A DNA stretch of 64,000 nucleotides from Bacteroidaceae bacterium (GCA_017651245.1 JAGCDQ010000007.1:17127-81126); one strand, 5' to 3'; positions 10,680 through 20,486 are shown, counted from the stretch's first letter. The notes: a model not told the origin generated them from the letters alone. Program-made: numbers and translations.

Positions 10680-10970
10680 ATGAAACAAAAAAAGTATATA
10701 CCAAAACCTGTGGACACAAGTGATGTCCGATTGCCTGAAGAACTGGAAATGCTGGTCGAACAAATGTCGGAGAATGTGCATGACGTATGGGCAGAGACCC
10801 GAATTGCACAAGGGTGGTCGTATGGAAAAAAACGAAATGACGAAAAGAAATTGCATCCTTGTCTGGTTCCATACGATGAACTACCCGACTCTGAAAAAGA
10901 GTACGACCGTAACACCAGCATTGGCACATTGAAACTTATTTTGAAATTAGGCTTTAAGATTTCAAAATAA
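10680..10970 (+). CDS. Small RyR-domain protein
   Basis: A 96-residue protein that is almost wholly one RyR repeat domain, named after the ryanodine receptor. It shows the family order: DTSDVRLP, then LVEQMSENVHDVWAETRI, GWSYGKKRND, LHPCLVPYDELPDSEKEYDR and a closing LKLILKLGFKI helix. Stand-alone RyR proteins occur in bacteria, including Bacteroidota, usually near other conflict or nucleotide-signalling genes; their ligand is not established. It has no membrane segment and no signal peptide, so it should be cytosolic. The gene two downstream ends in a second, more divergent RyR-like domain, which suggests the two products share a ligand or interact. It begins the cluster RyR, coiled-coil membrane protein, RCK/RyR membrane protein. 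Confidence 0.9.
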   Translation: MKQKKYIPKPVDTSDVRLPEELEMLVEQMSENVHDVWAETRIAQGWSYGKKRNDEKKLHPCLVPYDELPDSEKEYDRNTSIGTLKLILKLGFKISK

Positions 10971-11026
10971 GTTACCGCTGAATCATCAAACCATATATTG
11001 TATCACATTTTTAAAATAATAGTACT

Positions 11027-11530
11027 ATGATTAGTTTGTTTATATTGCAGAATTGTCATGCTGCTGCTAAAACTGCAGAGATGGCTGGCAGACATATGCC
11101 TCACATGAGATTTTTCGGAACAAATTGGTGGGATGTCAAGATTGCGTTCTTTATTTGTGCTGCTATCACCATCATCGCAGTCGTTTTCATAATTGCTTAC
11201 GTCATTCACAACTGGAAAATGAGGAACTATTTATTACGAAAAGCTGATATGGATATGAAAACGATAGCACTACAGGCTGAAATTGAAATGAAAAAGGTTG
11301 AACAGCTGTCCAATATTGAGAAGGGAATAGAGGAGCTAAAAGCAAAGATTGAGAAGGAAAAGGAGGAGTTGAAAGCTAAGATAGAGAAAGAAAAATCAGA
11401 ACTGCCAAATGTGTATTTCAAAGAAATATGCAATGCGTCTAAAAACGAAGACGGGGTTGTCAACATAGAAACAGTGAAACAATTGTTTGAACTTTATCAG
11501 AAAAATAATTCAAGCAATTCCGAATCATAA
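11027..11530 (+). CDS. Single-pass membrane protein with coiled coil
   Basis: I do not recognise a family. The 167-residue product has one strong membrane segment at about residues 38-62 (a run of Ile, Ala, Val and Phe), then a charged coiled coil from about residue 68 to 128, and a short C-terminal helix. Inside the coiled coil the 11-residue unit EELKAKIEKEK occurs twice in tandem. The hydrophilic part is most simply cytoplasmic, since the preceding residues are less charged. It lies 56 bases after the small RyR gene and 27 bases before the large membrane RCK/RyR gene, and probably works as an assembly or tethering partner of one of them. That role is inferred from position only. Confidence 0.7.
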   Translation: MISLFILQNCHAAAKTAEMAGRHMPHMRFFGTNWWDVKIAFFICAAITIIAVVFIIAYVIHNWKMRNYLLRKADMDMKTIALQAEIEMKKVEQLSNIEKGIEELKAKIEKEKEELKAKIEKEKSELPNVYFKEICNASKNEDGVVNIETVKQLFELYQKNNSSNSES

Positions 11531-11557
11531 TATAAAAAGCCTCTACCATACAATAAT

Positions 11558-14167
11558 ATGAAGAACAAGATTGAATTCTGTTGGTTATCGATACTTGTAT
11601 GCTGTTGTTCGCTGACTGCATGCAGACCTGTCGTGTTTGTATATGAAATGGAAGAGGCTGACGCTGTCACACCTCAGACAGAAGTGTGGGAGTATATTAG
11701 CAATTGTTTGATAGACTGGACTTTTGCTATTTGGTTCGTCATTGTGTTGACCACAGCATTGATAACGTGGCATTATGGGTATAAGTGGCTGGAATGGCTA
11801 AGAAAACAACAAATGACTGGTAAGGTCGTAGCCATCCTCCTCACAATTGGTCTCGTGTGTGGTATTGGTCTCATATCACAAAGCCTTGATAAACAATATT
11901 ATGGAGGATGGTTCGCGATTCCCGTTGTTGTTGCCCTCGGATTCACATTGTTGCTACTAAAAACTATCAGGGAAAGATTTCAGAACAAGCTTGATGTTGA
12001 CAAAAAGCCTGATTCTTACAAACAGCAACAGAATCTAAAGTTACTTGCCTTCATTATGGCATGGGTATGGAGTTTTGGATGGGTGCTGCATTTTGTCGCG
12101 ATAGGCTTAGCCAAACAGCCTCATGTAGGTGCTGAATTGTTGTTCCGATCCGCCCTATGTTCTTTCCAACTATTCGGAATGAACATTGACGGGAACCTCA
12201 TTGATTCTATTACAAGCCACGACGTTCTAAAGGGTTTAATCATTTGTACAGGATTTGTCGCTGTTCTATGTATGGCAACCTTGATTGTGAGTCTTTTCAT
12301 TTCTCGCTTGATGGCTTCCTTACATGTTAGACATCTGAATATCGATGCACAACACAATCACCTGTACATTTTTTTCGGGATTGATGATGCCTCAAAACGT
12401 TTGGCAGAAGACATATGTAGTGAAAAAGGTGACCCCAATGCGGTAGTATTGTATGTTGTAAACAGTTTGGCAAGTCAGAACAACGATAAGGAAGATAATG
12501 CTGACGGCTGGGACAGCGTTAAAAGCATCTTCACCCATCGACGCAAGACATTTGTAGATGCGCATGAGGACGAAAGGCATGCTTTGGCAATTGCAAGTTG
12601 TGGAATCTGCAACCTCGATGCAGAGATAACTGATGTGTGGAGCAACATTGGACTCAGTTTTGTACAGGACTTGATTGGCACGAATGGTCAATTAGGCAAA
12701 ACATCAGACGCCAAGCTACACATCTTTTTCTTGTCCGAAGATCGCGATACGAATGTTAGGGCTGCCTCAAAGATGGCACAAGATATGACCATCAATCAAG
12801 CTACATACAATACTCGTATCTATTGTCATGCTCGTCGTAATGGTGTGAATAAAGTCATCGAAAGAAAGGGAACCCAAGTGGAGGTAAAGATATTAGACTC
12901 TTCACACTTGTCCCTTGAGCACCTAAAAAGGGATGTGAAGAACCACCCAATCAGTTTCGTTGATGTGAAGACATTGAACGAAGATAACCCAGGAACCGTA
13001 TCCGACACCTTTACGAGTTTGGTTGTTGGTTTTGGTGAAACAGGACAAGAAGCGGTACAGTTTTTGTATGAATTTGGAGCTTTCGTTAGCGACAAAGCAT
13101 CAAAAGACAATTCGTTCAGAAGTCCATTTGTATGCCACGTTGTTGACAATGAAATGGACAAATTAGAAGGAGAATTCATTGCTTCTGTTCCAGGGGTTCA
13201 ATGCAAAAAATCAATGTATGAGATTCCCTCTTCTTTCAAGAACAGCTCAAGTCCTATCAGATTCCACAAATGTGATTACCGTTCTCCAGATTTCTACGAG
13301 AAAGTACTTGCTCCAATCGTTAAGAATCTAAACTACGTTGTAGTCACATTGGGAGATGATGAAACCAGTATCACAGTAGCAGTAGAGATATTGAGATACG
13401 TCAGAAGAGTTAGAGAAGACCTGACGAAATTCCGAATCTACGTCCGTGCATACGAAAAAGGCACTTTCAAACATTTGGAAGATATTGCCAAGCATTATAA
13501 TGAATGGCTTCGATCCCCAAAGGATGAGACAGACAAGATTCTACTTTTTGGACAAAGCCAACTCATCTACACTTATAATTTGGTAGTAAATGACCAATAT
13601 GAGGAGGACGGAAAGAAATATTATGAGATGTATCGAAGCCTCAAAATTGACTCTGCCAACGACGAGGGACCTTGGGATGAGCGCCGCAAAAACACCCTGT
13701 CCCCCAAAAAGGGCGGAACATTATGGGAGAAAATGAGTAAGATTCGACGTAAAGAGAGCCAGGATCGCTCAAATGCTCTCCATGCTGACACAAAATGTCT
13801 GATTCTGGAGAAAGCCATCGGCAAGGACCATGTCAAAGACTTTGTACGAAGGGCACTTCAATCAAGGGAAGGCAAACAAGAAAACATCCACTACCCCAAC
13901 CTCTCTGAAGCAGAAAACAAACTGATGCTCAACCTCGCCATGTGCGAGCACCTTCGTTGGAATGCAGCCCACGAAATGCTTGGTTATGTAAACAATACTA
14001 CGGAGCATAAATGCGAAGAACGCTCGAAACTCCACAACTGCCTCAAACCTTGGCAAGAACTGGACAACGAATCCAACAATGCAGGTTACCCTGTCGATTT
14101 CAAAGTCTTTGACTTCGGTGTAGTAGAAACTAGTTTGAAGTTAAGATATGAAGAAGAGAAATCATAA
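11558..14167 (+). CDS. Multi-pass membrane protein with two RCK-like regions and a C-terminal RyR-like domain
   Basis: An 869-residue protein. The first 260 residues hold about six hydrophobic segments, the first of which ends in LTAC (Cys22) and may be a signal or lipobox-like segment. A non-hydrophobic loop near residues 190-225 lies between the last two segments, where a pore loop could sit. Residues 265-480 look like a first Rossmann-type region (LYIFFGIDDASKRLAEDI), and residues 487-700 a second with a clear dinucleotide loop GFGETG (491-496), followed by VVVTLGDDETSI, as in TrkA-N/RCK domains of K+ channels. Residues 790-865 resemble the RyR-like tail of many bacterial proteins (CEHLRW, then HNCLKPWQEL). 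I infer a ligand-gated channel or transporter. No exact family name can be given. Confidence 0.75.
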   Translation: MKNKIEFCWLSILVCCCSLTACRPVVFVYEMEEADAVTPQTEVWEYISNCLIDWTFAIWFVIVLTTALITWHYGYKWLEWLRKQQMTGKVVAILLTIGLVCGIGLISQSLDKQYYGGWFAIPVVVALGFTLLLLKTIRERFQNKLDVDKKPDSYKQQQNLKLLAFIMAWVWSFGWVLHFVAIGLAKQPHVGAELLFRSALCSFQLFGMNIDGNLIDSITSHDVLKGLIICTGFVAVLCMATLIVSLFISRLMASLHVRHLNIDAQHNHLYIFFGIDDASKRLAEDICSEKGDPNAVVLYVVNSLASQNNDKEDNADGWDSVKSIFTHRRKTFVDAHEDERHALAIASCGICNLDAEITDVWSNIGLSFVQDLIGTNGQLGKTSDAKLHIFFLSEDRDTNVRAASKMAQDMTINQATYNTRIYCHARRNGVNKVIERKGTQVEVKILDSSHLSLEHLKRDVKNHPISFVDVKTLNEDNPGTVSDTFTSLVVGFGETGQEAVQFLYEFGAFVSDKASKDNSFRSPFVCHVVDNEMDKLEGEFIASVPGVQCKKSMYEIPSSFKNSSSPIRFHKCDYRSPDFYEKVLAPIVKNLNYVVVTLGDDETSITVAVEILRYVRRVREDLTKFRIYVRAYEKGTFKHLEDIAKHYNEWLRSPKDETDKILLFGQSQLIYTYNLVVNDQYEEDGKKYYEMYRSLKIDSANDEGPWDERRKNTLSPKKGGTLWEKMSKIRRKESQDRSNALHADTKCLILEKAIGKDHVKDFVRRALQSREGKQENIHYPNLSEAENKLMLNLAMCEHLRWNAAHEMLGYVNNTTEHKCEERSKLHNCLKPWQELDNESNNAGYPVDFKVFDFGVVETSLKLRYEEEKS

Positions 14168-14342
14168 TTGTTTATCGACAAATGTATGATGACATGAGTT
14201 GTCAATATCTCTGTTTGGTGACGAGTTTAATCTCTTTTTTCTTCAAAGAGAATTAGTTGATGTGAAGATCATCGGTGATTGTTTTTTGTTGTTATTACTG
14301 TATTATTTTTTAAAGAATACATATTTTAACATAAATTGTGGT
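14168..14342 (+). other. AT-rich gap before the SIR2-like/TIR gene
   Basis: A 175-base AT-rich gap. An in-frame TTG at 14199 would extend the following protein by 48 residues including a hydrophobic run, but the TTG start and low-complexity composition make this unlikely. No exact TAnnTTTG promoter is seen. Confidence 0.5.
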
Positions 14343-15722
14343 ATGCGAAGAGAATTTGAAATAGAAGAATTTGCAAAGGATGTACTCCAAGATAAGTATG
14401 CGCTTATCGTTGGCAATGAAATTTTACTTGATACAAAAATCGAGCCTTCGGGTGATATTCATTCTTATTATCTAAAAATAGTAAATAAGTTTACAGAATC
14501 AAATTATACAAATTATCATGAAATTGCTCTTGGCAAACAAGAAGCGGATAATCCTGTTCGAGAATTGATTAATGCAGGAAAAATTGTCTATGATGATGCG
14601 GGTTTAGTGTCACCACAACTTTTGTCGTTATTGTCTACGAAATTGTTTACAACAATCTTGACGACAACAACAGACGGGCTGTTGGAAGCTGCCATGAAAA
14701 AAGTTTGGCCTAAGGAAGGAGAACTGCGTATCGTTAATATTTATGACAATGATTCTATGGAGAAGTTTCGTAATGCAATTAAAGCGTGTCGTAAAGATGA
14801 AAGATATTGTCAGCCTACGCTAATTTACGTATTTGGAAAAATGCACAAAATTAATTGGAGTTTACCATATGTGCGTACGGAGCCTGATGCAATATCTCTT
14901 ATTGAGAAATGGATCCGTATGGACGTTCAATCTGATGATGGAATGCTTGAATTCATAAAATCTAAACGTCTTCTTGCGTTAGGTTGCAAGTTTGACAACT
15001 GGTATTTCCGTTTTTTCTGGTATATTCTTACCGGAGAAATAGATAGAGGAAATTATAAAGGTTCTGGAGAAGTTGCATTTGTATTAGATGCTAAAGAAAA
15101 ATCGGAAATGCGATTACAACAATTCTTAGATCGAATGAGCATATGTCGTGAAGATAGTGCAACTTTATTAATTGAAAAGATCATTGATTTGTTCACCAAA
15201 GAAACGAACGAAGCTCCATTTCGGCATTTAATTAATAGGAAACGCCAATCGGGCGGTGTGTTTATATCTTACAATAGCAAAGATGCACTTCCTGCATGCC
15301 AATTGTTTATGCAGTTACAAGACAAATATAGTGTATGGCTTGACAATGTGCGTCTTTATGGTGGAGATAATTATGAAAATGAAATTGAAAAGGCAATTTG
15401 CAAATCAAAAATTGTTATCACATTATTATCACCAAATATCGCTACAACTTACCCAAATGTAAAGAAAGAGTTAGAAAAAGAGGATGGTGAAAAGAATATA
15501 CCTTTCTATATTAAAGAATGGCTTATGGCAAAACAAATGGGAGACAAGATTATTATACCTTTGGCCATCAATGGTTATGATTTAAGAGCTGACTACCACA
15601 AAATATATGAGTCGATTGTTGATGCGACTAATTCTGGCATAAATGCCGATGATAAAATCAACTTGATGGAAACCAATGGATTCAACAAATTACTTATTTC
15701 ATTAGATAAACATTTACAATAA
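14343..15722 (+). CDS. SIR2-like (degenerate) / TIR domain protein
   Basis: A 459-residue cytosolic protein. Residues 15-260 follow the order of bacterial SIR2-like domains: a first strand and loop ([11 protein letters not shown]), [13 protein letters not shown] where active members have TTNYD, IYVFGKM where they have KLHG, and [15 protein letters not shown] where they have GxSxxD. The glycine-rich loop, the catalytic Asn and the His are therefore all changed. Residues 304-440 are a TIR domain ([11 protein letters not shown]) with the NADase glutamate E345 in [10 protein letters not shown] in place. I read it as an NAD-cleaving TIR enzyme carrying an inactive SIR2-fold sensor or partner domain. 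It is followed one base later by the STAND-TIR gene, so the two are surely co-expressed. The ATG start was preferred to TTG 14199. Confidence 0.82.
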   Translation: MRREFEIEEFAKDVLQDKYALIVGNEILLDTKIEPSGDIHSYYLKIVNKFTESNYTNYHEIALGKQEADNPVRELINAGKIVYDDAGLVSPQLLSLLSTKLFTTILTTTTDGLLEAAMKKVWPKEGELRIVNIYDNDSMEKFRNAIKACRKDERYCQPTLIYVFGKMHKINWSLPYVRTEPDAISLIEKWIRMDVQSDDGMLEFIKSKRLLALGCKFDNWYFRFFWYILTGEIDRGNYKGSGEVAFVLDAKEKSEMRLQQFLDRMSICREDSATLLIEKIIDLFTKETNEAPFRHLINRKRQSGGVFISYNSKDALPACQLFMQLQDKYSVWLDNVRLYGGDNYENEIEKAICKSKIVITLLSPNIATTYPNVKKELEKEDGEKNIPFYIKEWLMAKQMGDKIIIPLAINGYDLRADYHKIYESIVDATNSGINADDKINLMETNGFNKLLISLDKHLQ

Positions 15723-15723
15723 T

Positions 15724-18700
15724 ATGAATACTATGATAAAGAAGACTTTGCTCCTACAAAATCAAACCTTAGTTAATAAACATAACCCATGGGCTGGGCT
15801 CGCCTCATATGAGGATCCTGAGACTTCAGAGCGTCGTTTAGATTTTTGTGGTCGTGATGATGAAATCTACGATCTCACTAAGTTAATCAAGAGTAACACA
15901 TTTGTAACACTTTATGGGAAAAGTGGCATAGGAAAAACTTCTCTTCTCAATGCAGGCGTATTTCCTGAACTCCGAGAAGGGAAGTATACACCACTCAGCT
16001 TACGAATAGGATTTAGAGATGATTTTTCCAAAAAAAGTTTCCAGTCTTTAATTATTTCAGCAATTGAAAATAAAGTTACAGTTTGTGAGAATAATATTAC
16101 CTTCGTTGAGAACAAACAATATGACGAAAAATCTCTCGATTATTTATGGCAATATTTTGCTAGATACAATTTCTACAATAAGACTGATGAGCCAACAACT
16201 CCCGTAATAGTTCTTGATCAGTTTGAAGAAGCCCTTCGCGATTACAGAGAAGATGCAGAAATTCTCTTAAAACAAATAGATTTCATTAATGATAAAGATC
16301 ATGCTGTACATAAGAATTGCTATAGCTCAAAAGACTATCCACACGGAGAGAACTACCGCTTTGTAATATCAATTCGTGAGGATGATTTGTATCGCCTAGA
16401 GGATTGTATTGACAACTGCTATCTTTCTGCACTTAAACGAAATCGATATCGCCTACATAGTCTTTCTATAGAAGAGGCACGTGATGTAATTAAGATACCT
16501 GGTTGGAATTATATTGAAAAGAATGAAATTGAACAAATTGCAGATCTTATAATACAAGAATTAAAAGAGGATAATCAGGTGAGTTCTCTTATGCTGTCTT
16601 TAACCTGTAGCCAGTTATATTACGATCTAAAAGAGGGAGAGAAGATAAATATTAGTAGTGTAAACAAACAAAGTATTAATTCATCACTGGAACGGTTTTA
16701 TATTAATGCTATTAAACGTTTACAGCGTAAGCAAAGAGAAGAATTTGAAAAATATTTAGTTGAAAATGGGCATAGACGGCCAATAACCCTAACAGAATAC
16801 AAAAGGGTAGTACCCGATGGTCTTTATTTACTGGAAGATGATCAATGGAGAATTCTAACAAAGATTAAAATATCTTCTGTTAATGATGATGCACATACGT
16901 TTGTAGAACTTGTTCATGACAGGCTTGCTCAAGTGATTGATGATTGTAAAGAGAAATCTGATATCGAAGATGAGTCGGCAAACCTCAATGTAAGGTATGA
17001 GGATAAAGGCCAACTACTAGAACTTTCTGCTATTGTAGGGAAAAAAGATGTTTTTATAAGTTATAAACGAGAAATAGCTCCGTACGTCGCACGATTATTC
17101 GAGGAGTTGGAAAGTCATGATATTAGAGCATGGTTTGATTTGAATGAATTACATCAGTATGTGGGTAAAGAATACACGAAACGAATACATAAAGGAATTG
17201 ATAATTCAAAATTCTTTTTACTAATATACACAAAAGAAGTAGAGAATTCAACTTTTATTATCAACGAAGAACTCAGATATGCCGTAGAACAAAAGAAGAC
17301 GATTCTTTTCTATCCTAAGGACGAAATTGATATTAACAAATCTAAGTTGAAACAATTTGTTGGGCAAATACAATGGCTTGATACTATAGCAACGGCTGTA
17401 CATCAGTTGGATACACAAGAAACCATCGAAGATGAAAAACGTCTTGCTTCACTTTCTGCGCAAATTAACAAAAAGCATGAAATGGCCTCCTATGAGGATC
17501 AGAGTTTATTTTTAATTCGCATTGCACTTCAAAGATTGTTAGGAAAAATAACGGTTTTTGGTAATTACAAAAAACTTTGTGGCACAGGGATGAATGAATT
17601 TTATGATAGCAGTCAGTTTACTCTACGAGTTATTAACAAGGCGCTATTCATTCCTGTCCCCAAGAAATATCAGCAAAGGTTAGAAGAACTACAATTTTTC
17701 AGAAAAGACAAAACAAAAGAAATAGAAAGACATCTTAATATAATAAAACCAAACAAAGATGATATTCTACAGATTTTTTACGATTTCCTAAAAAAACATG
17801 ATGAAGAATACAATCTTGTATCACTTCATGGGCACATCGCTTTTTATCTAGATAATCCAATATACAGCTCTGTAGAACTTCCCTGTTTGGATAGTTTTGA
17901 TACAGACAAGGTTATTGAGGTGGTCGCTCAAATGGTGGCATGTTCGTTTATAAAAGATTTGGAATCAGGGAGAGTTATGTTTAATGGAACAGAACTTGGT
18001 GTATATGATATAAGAGATGGTCGAACTACAGATACAGAAGTACATTGTATTGATATGCAATTGTATTACTCTGATTATTTCACATTCAAATGTATGACAG
18101 AGATGTATCACATTCTTTGTTCAATAGATGGAACCCCATTTGTAATAAATAGTACTCGGGACATAAGACCTTTAGCGCCTTTTCTCTGTTCGTTAGGACT
18201 TGGAGGATTCTTGGCTGCATATGTTAATGGTATGCCCTCATTAATGTGGACAAAACGATCTGGCAACATTTCGTCTGGGGATATATGGCATTTTTCGTAT
18301 GATGAGACGGTAAGCCTGTTCCTTGATGGAGAAAAAGATATGTATGGAAATTTTGTAATTGATGAAAATCAAACAGTAAAAATAAACACAAATAATATTT
18401 TGTATCGTGCATTAAAAGAAGAGGTGGGAATTCCACGTTCCAAAATTAATGAAGGCAAACATGGACTTTTTGAGATAGGTCTCATTCAAAGTGAGCGGCT
18501 TGAAATTGAACTCATATCACAGGCTATTGTATATCTTCAAGAATCAACCAATCTTGAAGAACAAATTAAAGAAATGTATGGTAGTGCCAATGATGGATAC
18601 CTTGAGATTGCAAAAATAAAATTCGTTCCTTTAAGAAACCGGAATGAATTAATTGGCAAATTGTTAACACCCGAATCATTTGCAGTTTTCACTCGAATGC

Positions 18701-19188
18701 AGAACAGGTTAAAAGATCATGTTGGTAAAAAGGTCAAAATTGGTCCCAACACCCAGATAGAAGAAGGAAGTTTTGTTGACGATGGTGCAGAGATTGGTGA
18801 TTATTGTCGTATCCATAGGAATGTATATATTGGAAAAAATGTTATAATTGGAAGCAATGTCAAAATCCAAAACAACAATAGTATATATGAAGGCGTTACG
18901 CTTGAGGATGGAGTTTTCATTGGAACAAATGTATGCTTTATTAATGATAGATACCCAAGGTCTATCATGAGGGATGGAAGACCGATTATTCCTAATGATT
19001 GGAAATTGGAGGAAACACGTGTATGCTATGGTGCTTCTATTGGTGCAGGATCAGTAATCATGTGTGGCGTAACTATTGGTAAGTGGGCCATGGTAGCGGC
19101 AGGCTCAGTTGTCCTTGAAGATGTTCCTGATTACGCTATGGTAGCGGGGAATCCTGCAAAAATAATAAAAAAGAATATAACATATTGA
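15724..19188 (+). CDS. STAND NTPase - TIR - hexapeptide acetyltransferase fusion
   Basis: A 1154-residue protein. Residues 20-430 form a STAND-type P-loop NTPase: Walker [10 protein letters not shown] (65-73), then [12 protein letters not shown], Walker [10 protein letters not shown] and a helical winged segment. Residues 440-570 are a TIR domain ([11 protein letters not shown]) in which the usual catalytic Glu is Thr485 (GKEYTKRI). Residues 570-990 are of unknown fold; RALKEEVGI (895-903) resembles the second half of a Nudix box but the first half is missing. Residues 1000-1150 are a left-handed beta-helix acyltransferase close in pattern to nucleotide-sugar N-acetyltransferases (WbpD/FdtC type): [20 protein letters not shown], then [17 protein letters not shown] and AGNPAKII. 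I do not know this combination. STAND proteins normally sense an invader and oligomerise. Confidence 0.8.
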   Translation: MNTMIKKTLLLQNQTLVNKHNPWAGLASYEDPETSERRLDFCGRDDEIYDLTKLIKSNTFVTLYGKSGIGKTSLLNAGVFPELREGKYTPLSLRIGFRDDFSKKSFQSLIISAIENKVTVCENNITFVENKQYDEKSLDYLWQYFARYNFYNKTDEPTTPVIVLDQFEEALRDYREDAEILLKQIDFINDKDHAVHKNCYSSKDYPHGENYRFVISIREDDLYRLEDCIDNCYLSALKRNRYRLHSLSIEEARDVIKIPGWNYIEKNEIEQIADLIIQELKEDNQVSSLMLSLTCSQLYYDLKEGEKINISSVNKQSINSSLERFYINAIKRLQRKQREEFEKYLVENGHRRPITLTEYKRVVPDGLYLLEDDQWRILTKIKISSVNDDAHTFVELVHDRLAQVIDDCKEKSDIEDESANLNVRYEDKGQLLELSAIVGKKDVFISYKREIAPYVARLFEELESHDIRAWFDLNELHQYVGKEYTKRIHKGIDNSKFFLLIYTKEVENSTFIINEELRYAVEQKKTILFYPKDEIDINKSKLKQFVGQIQWLDTIATAVHQLDTQETIEDEKRLASLSAQINKKHEMASYEDQSLFLIRIALQRLLGKITVFGNYKKLCGTGMNEFYDSSQFTLRVINKALFIPVPKKYQQRLEELQFFRKDKTKEIERHLNIIKPNKDDILQIFYDFLKKHDEEYNLVSLHGHIAFYLDNPIYSSVELPCLDSFDTDKVIEVVAQMVACSFIKDLESGRVMFNGTELGVYDIRDGRTTDTEVHCIDMQLYYSDYFTFKCMTEMYHILCSIDGTPFVINSTRDIRPLAPFLCSLGLGGFLAAYVNGMPSLMWTKRSGNISSGDIWHFSYDETVSLFLDGEKDMYGNFVIDENQTVKINTNNILYRALKEEVGIPRSKINEGKHGLFEIGLIQSERLEIELISQAIVYLQESTNLEEQIKEMYGSANDGYLEIAKIKFVPLRNRNELIGKLLTPESFAVFTRMQNRLKDHVGKKVKIGPNTQIEEGSFVDDGAEIGDYCRIHRNVYIGKNVIIGSNVKIQNNNSIYEGVTLEDGVFIGTNVCFINDRYPRSIMRDGRPIIPNDWKLEETRVCYGASIGAGSVIMCGVTIGKWAMVAAGSVVLEDVPDYAMVAGNPAKIIKKNITY

Positions 19189-19211
19189 CAATCTAAATAA
19201 TAGGGAAAACT

Positions 19212-20486
19212 ATGAATGTATACGACATTTTTATATCTTATTCTAACAAGAATGTAAAAGAGATAGATAAGATTGTGGACATCATCCAAGGTTATAAGGT
19301 CAATTGCTGGTATCAGAAGAGAAACAGCAAGAACGACTTTATTAAAGAAATCAACTTGGGAATTAAGGAATCAAAGGCTTTTGTCGTATTCCTTTCTTCT
19401 GCAAGTATAAAATCCATAAGGGTGAAAAATGAAATAAACAGAGCCATAAAGAAGCATGAAAAGGATTCAAACTTTACCATTTTGCCAGTGATTATTGAGG
19501 ATTTAGATGAGGATGAAGATGATGAAATGGAGTTGTTAATTGGTAGTTTTACATGGATATACCAAAAAGACTATCCAGACCTTTACAGCTTGGTACTATC
19601 TATCTTTTCTCAATTAAACATTAAGTTGGCAGAAGATGAGAACTCTCGTAGTATTTATACTGGAGATGAAGATACTGAGATTAAAAGATTGAAAATACAA
19701 AATGAATATTTAAATAAGTTTGCAGGACCATATTTGGATGAAATCTTTGCTGATTATAAAAATCCTTTAGTTCTGGATGTCGGATGTGCAGATGGAAGTA
19801 ACACACATATACGATTTAATGGAAGAAAATATCGTGCTCTATTAGGGATTGATAAAAACCATCTCAAAATAAATACTGCCAATTCTTTATACAGGTCAGA
19901 TAAAAATACTTTCCAATACTGTGATGTCACTACTGATGATTTAGATAGGGTTTTATCCGATTATTTGCAAGAGAAAGAACAATATGGATTTGACATTATC
20001 CATTTATCTGCAGTGTTGTTACATGTCGAAGAGCCTGAGAAACTATTGAAGAAATTACATGGATATTTGTCAAAAGATGGAACAATCTTCATTCAAGATG
20101 AAGATGATGGAGTAAATCTTGTATACCCTCGTGACAAGAGGTTAGAAGATTGCTTCTATATATGGAAACACTCCAAAGAATCAGGTAACAGAATAATGGG
20201 GAGAACAATACCTTATATGTTGTCAAAAAACGGTTATTCACAAATAAAGTTGCTGTCATCACAAATAACTTCATTAGATTTCAACGGGGAAATGAAAGAA
20301 TGCTTATGGGATTTGTATTTCAACAGTGATTTATGGGTAGTAGACAATGCCTCCTATTTTGATGATATAAAAGCTTTTGAATTATTACAGACATATAAGG
20401 AGGGACATTCCAAACTCAGAGAAGAATATATGAATGGACGTTACTTTATCATGCTTGGCATTTTCTATATTTCTGCTCGAAAGTGA
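19212..20486 (+). CDS. TIR domain - class I methyltransferase fusion
   Basis: A 424-residue protein. Residues 1-135 are a TIR domain (VYDIFISYSNKN, then FVVFLSSASIKS) in which the position of the NADase glutamate is Ile44 (NDFIKEINLGI), so NAD cleavage is not expected. Residues 160-330 are a SAM-dependent methyltransferase with motif I VLDVGCADGS (187-196), an acidic end of strand two (GIDKNH), and FDIIHLSAVLLHVEEPEKLL. The last 90 residues are uncharacterised. The substrate cannot be predicted; the fold group includes small-molecule and protein methyltransferases. It follows the STAND-TIR gene by 23 bases and is AT-rich like it. A TIR in each of three consecutive genes points to homotypic TIR-TIR contacts among the products. 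Confidence 0.8.
   Translation: MNVYDIFISYSNKNVKEIDKIVDIIQGYKVNCWYQKRNSKNDFIKEINLGIKESKAFVVFLSSASIKSIRVKNEINRAIKKHEKDSNFTILPVIIEDLDEDEDDEMELLIGSFTWIYQKDYPDLYSLVLSIFSQLNIKLAEDENSRSIYTGDEDTEIKRLKIQNEYLNKFAGPYLDEIFADYKNPLVLDVGCADGSNTHIRFNGRKYRALLGIDKNHLKINTANSLYRSDKNTFQYCDVTTDDLDRVLSDYLQEKEQYGFDIIHLSAVLLHVEEPEKLLKKLHGYLSKDGTIFIQDEDDGVNLVYPRDKRLEDCFYIWKHSKESGNRIMGRTIPYMLSKNGYSQIKLLSSQITSLDFNGEMKECLWDLYFNSDLWVVDNASYFDDIKAFELLQTYKEGHSKLREEYMNGRYFIMLGIFYISARK

Noticed and set aside
14199-14342. TTG start giving the SIR2-like/TIR protein a 48-residue hydrophobic extension
   Set aside because: It needs a TTG start, the added region is low in coding character, and ATG 14343 leads straight into the conserved domain.
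14343-15722. Thoeris system
   Set aside because: There is no separate ThsA with SLOG domain; the SIR2-like part is degenerate and the TIR is in the same chain.
18350-18500. Nudix hydrolase domain in the STAND-TIR protein
   Set aside because: Only RALKEEVGI resembles the second half of a Nudix box; the Gly and Glu expected 14 and 8 residues earlier are absent. Noted as suggestive only.
8906-20486. Prophage or transposon carrying the island
   Set aside because: No integrase, transposase, phage structural gene or flanking repeat was found in the window.
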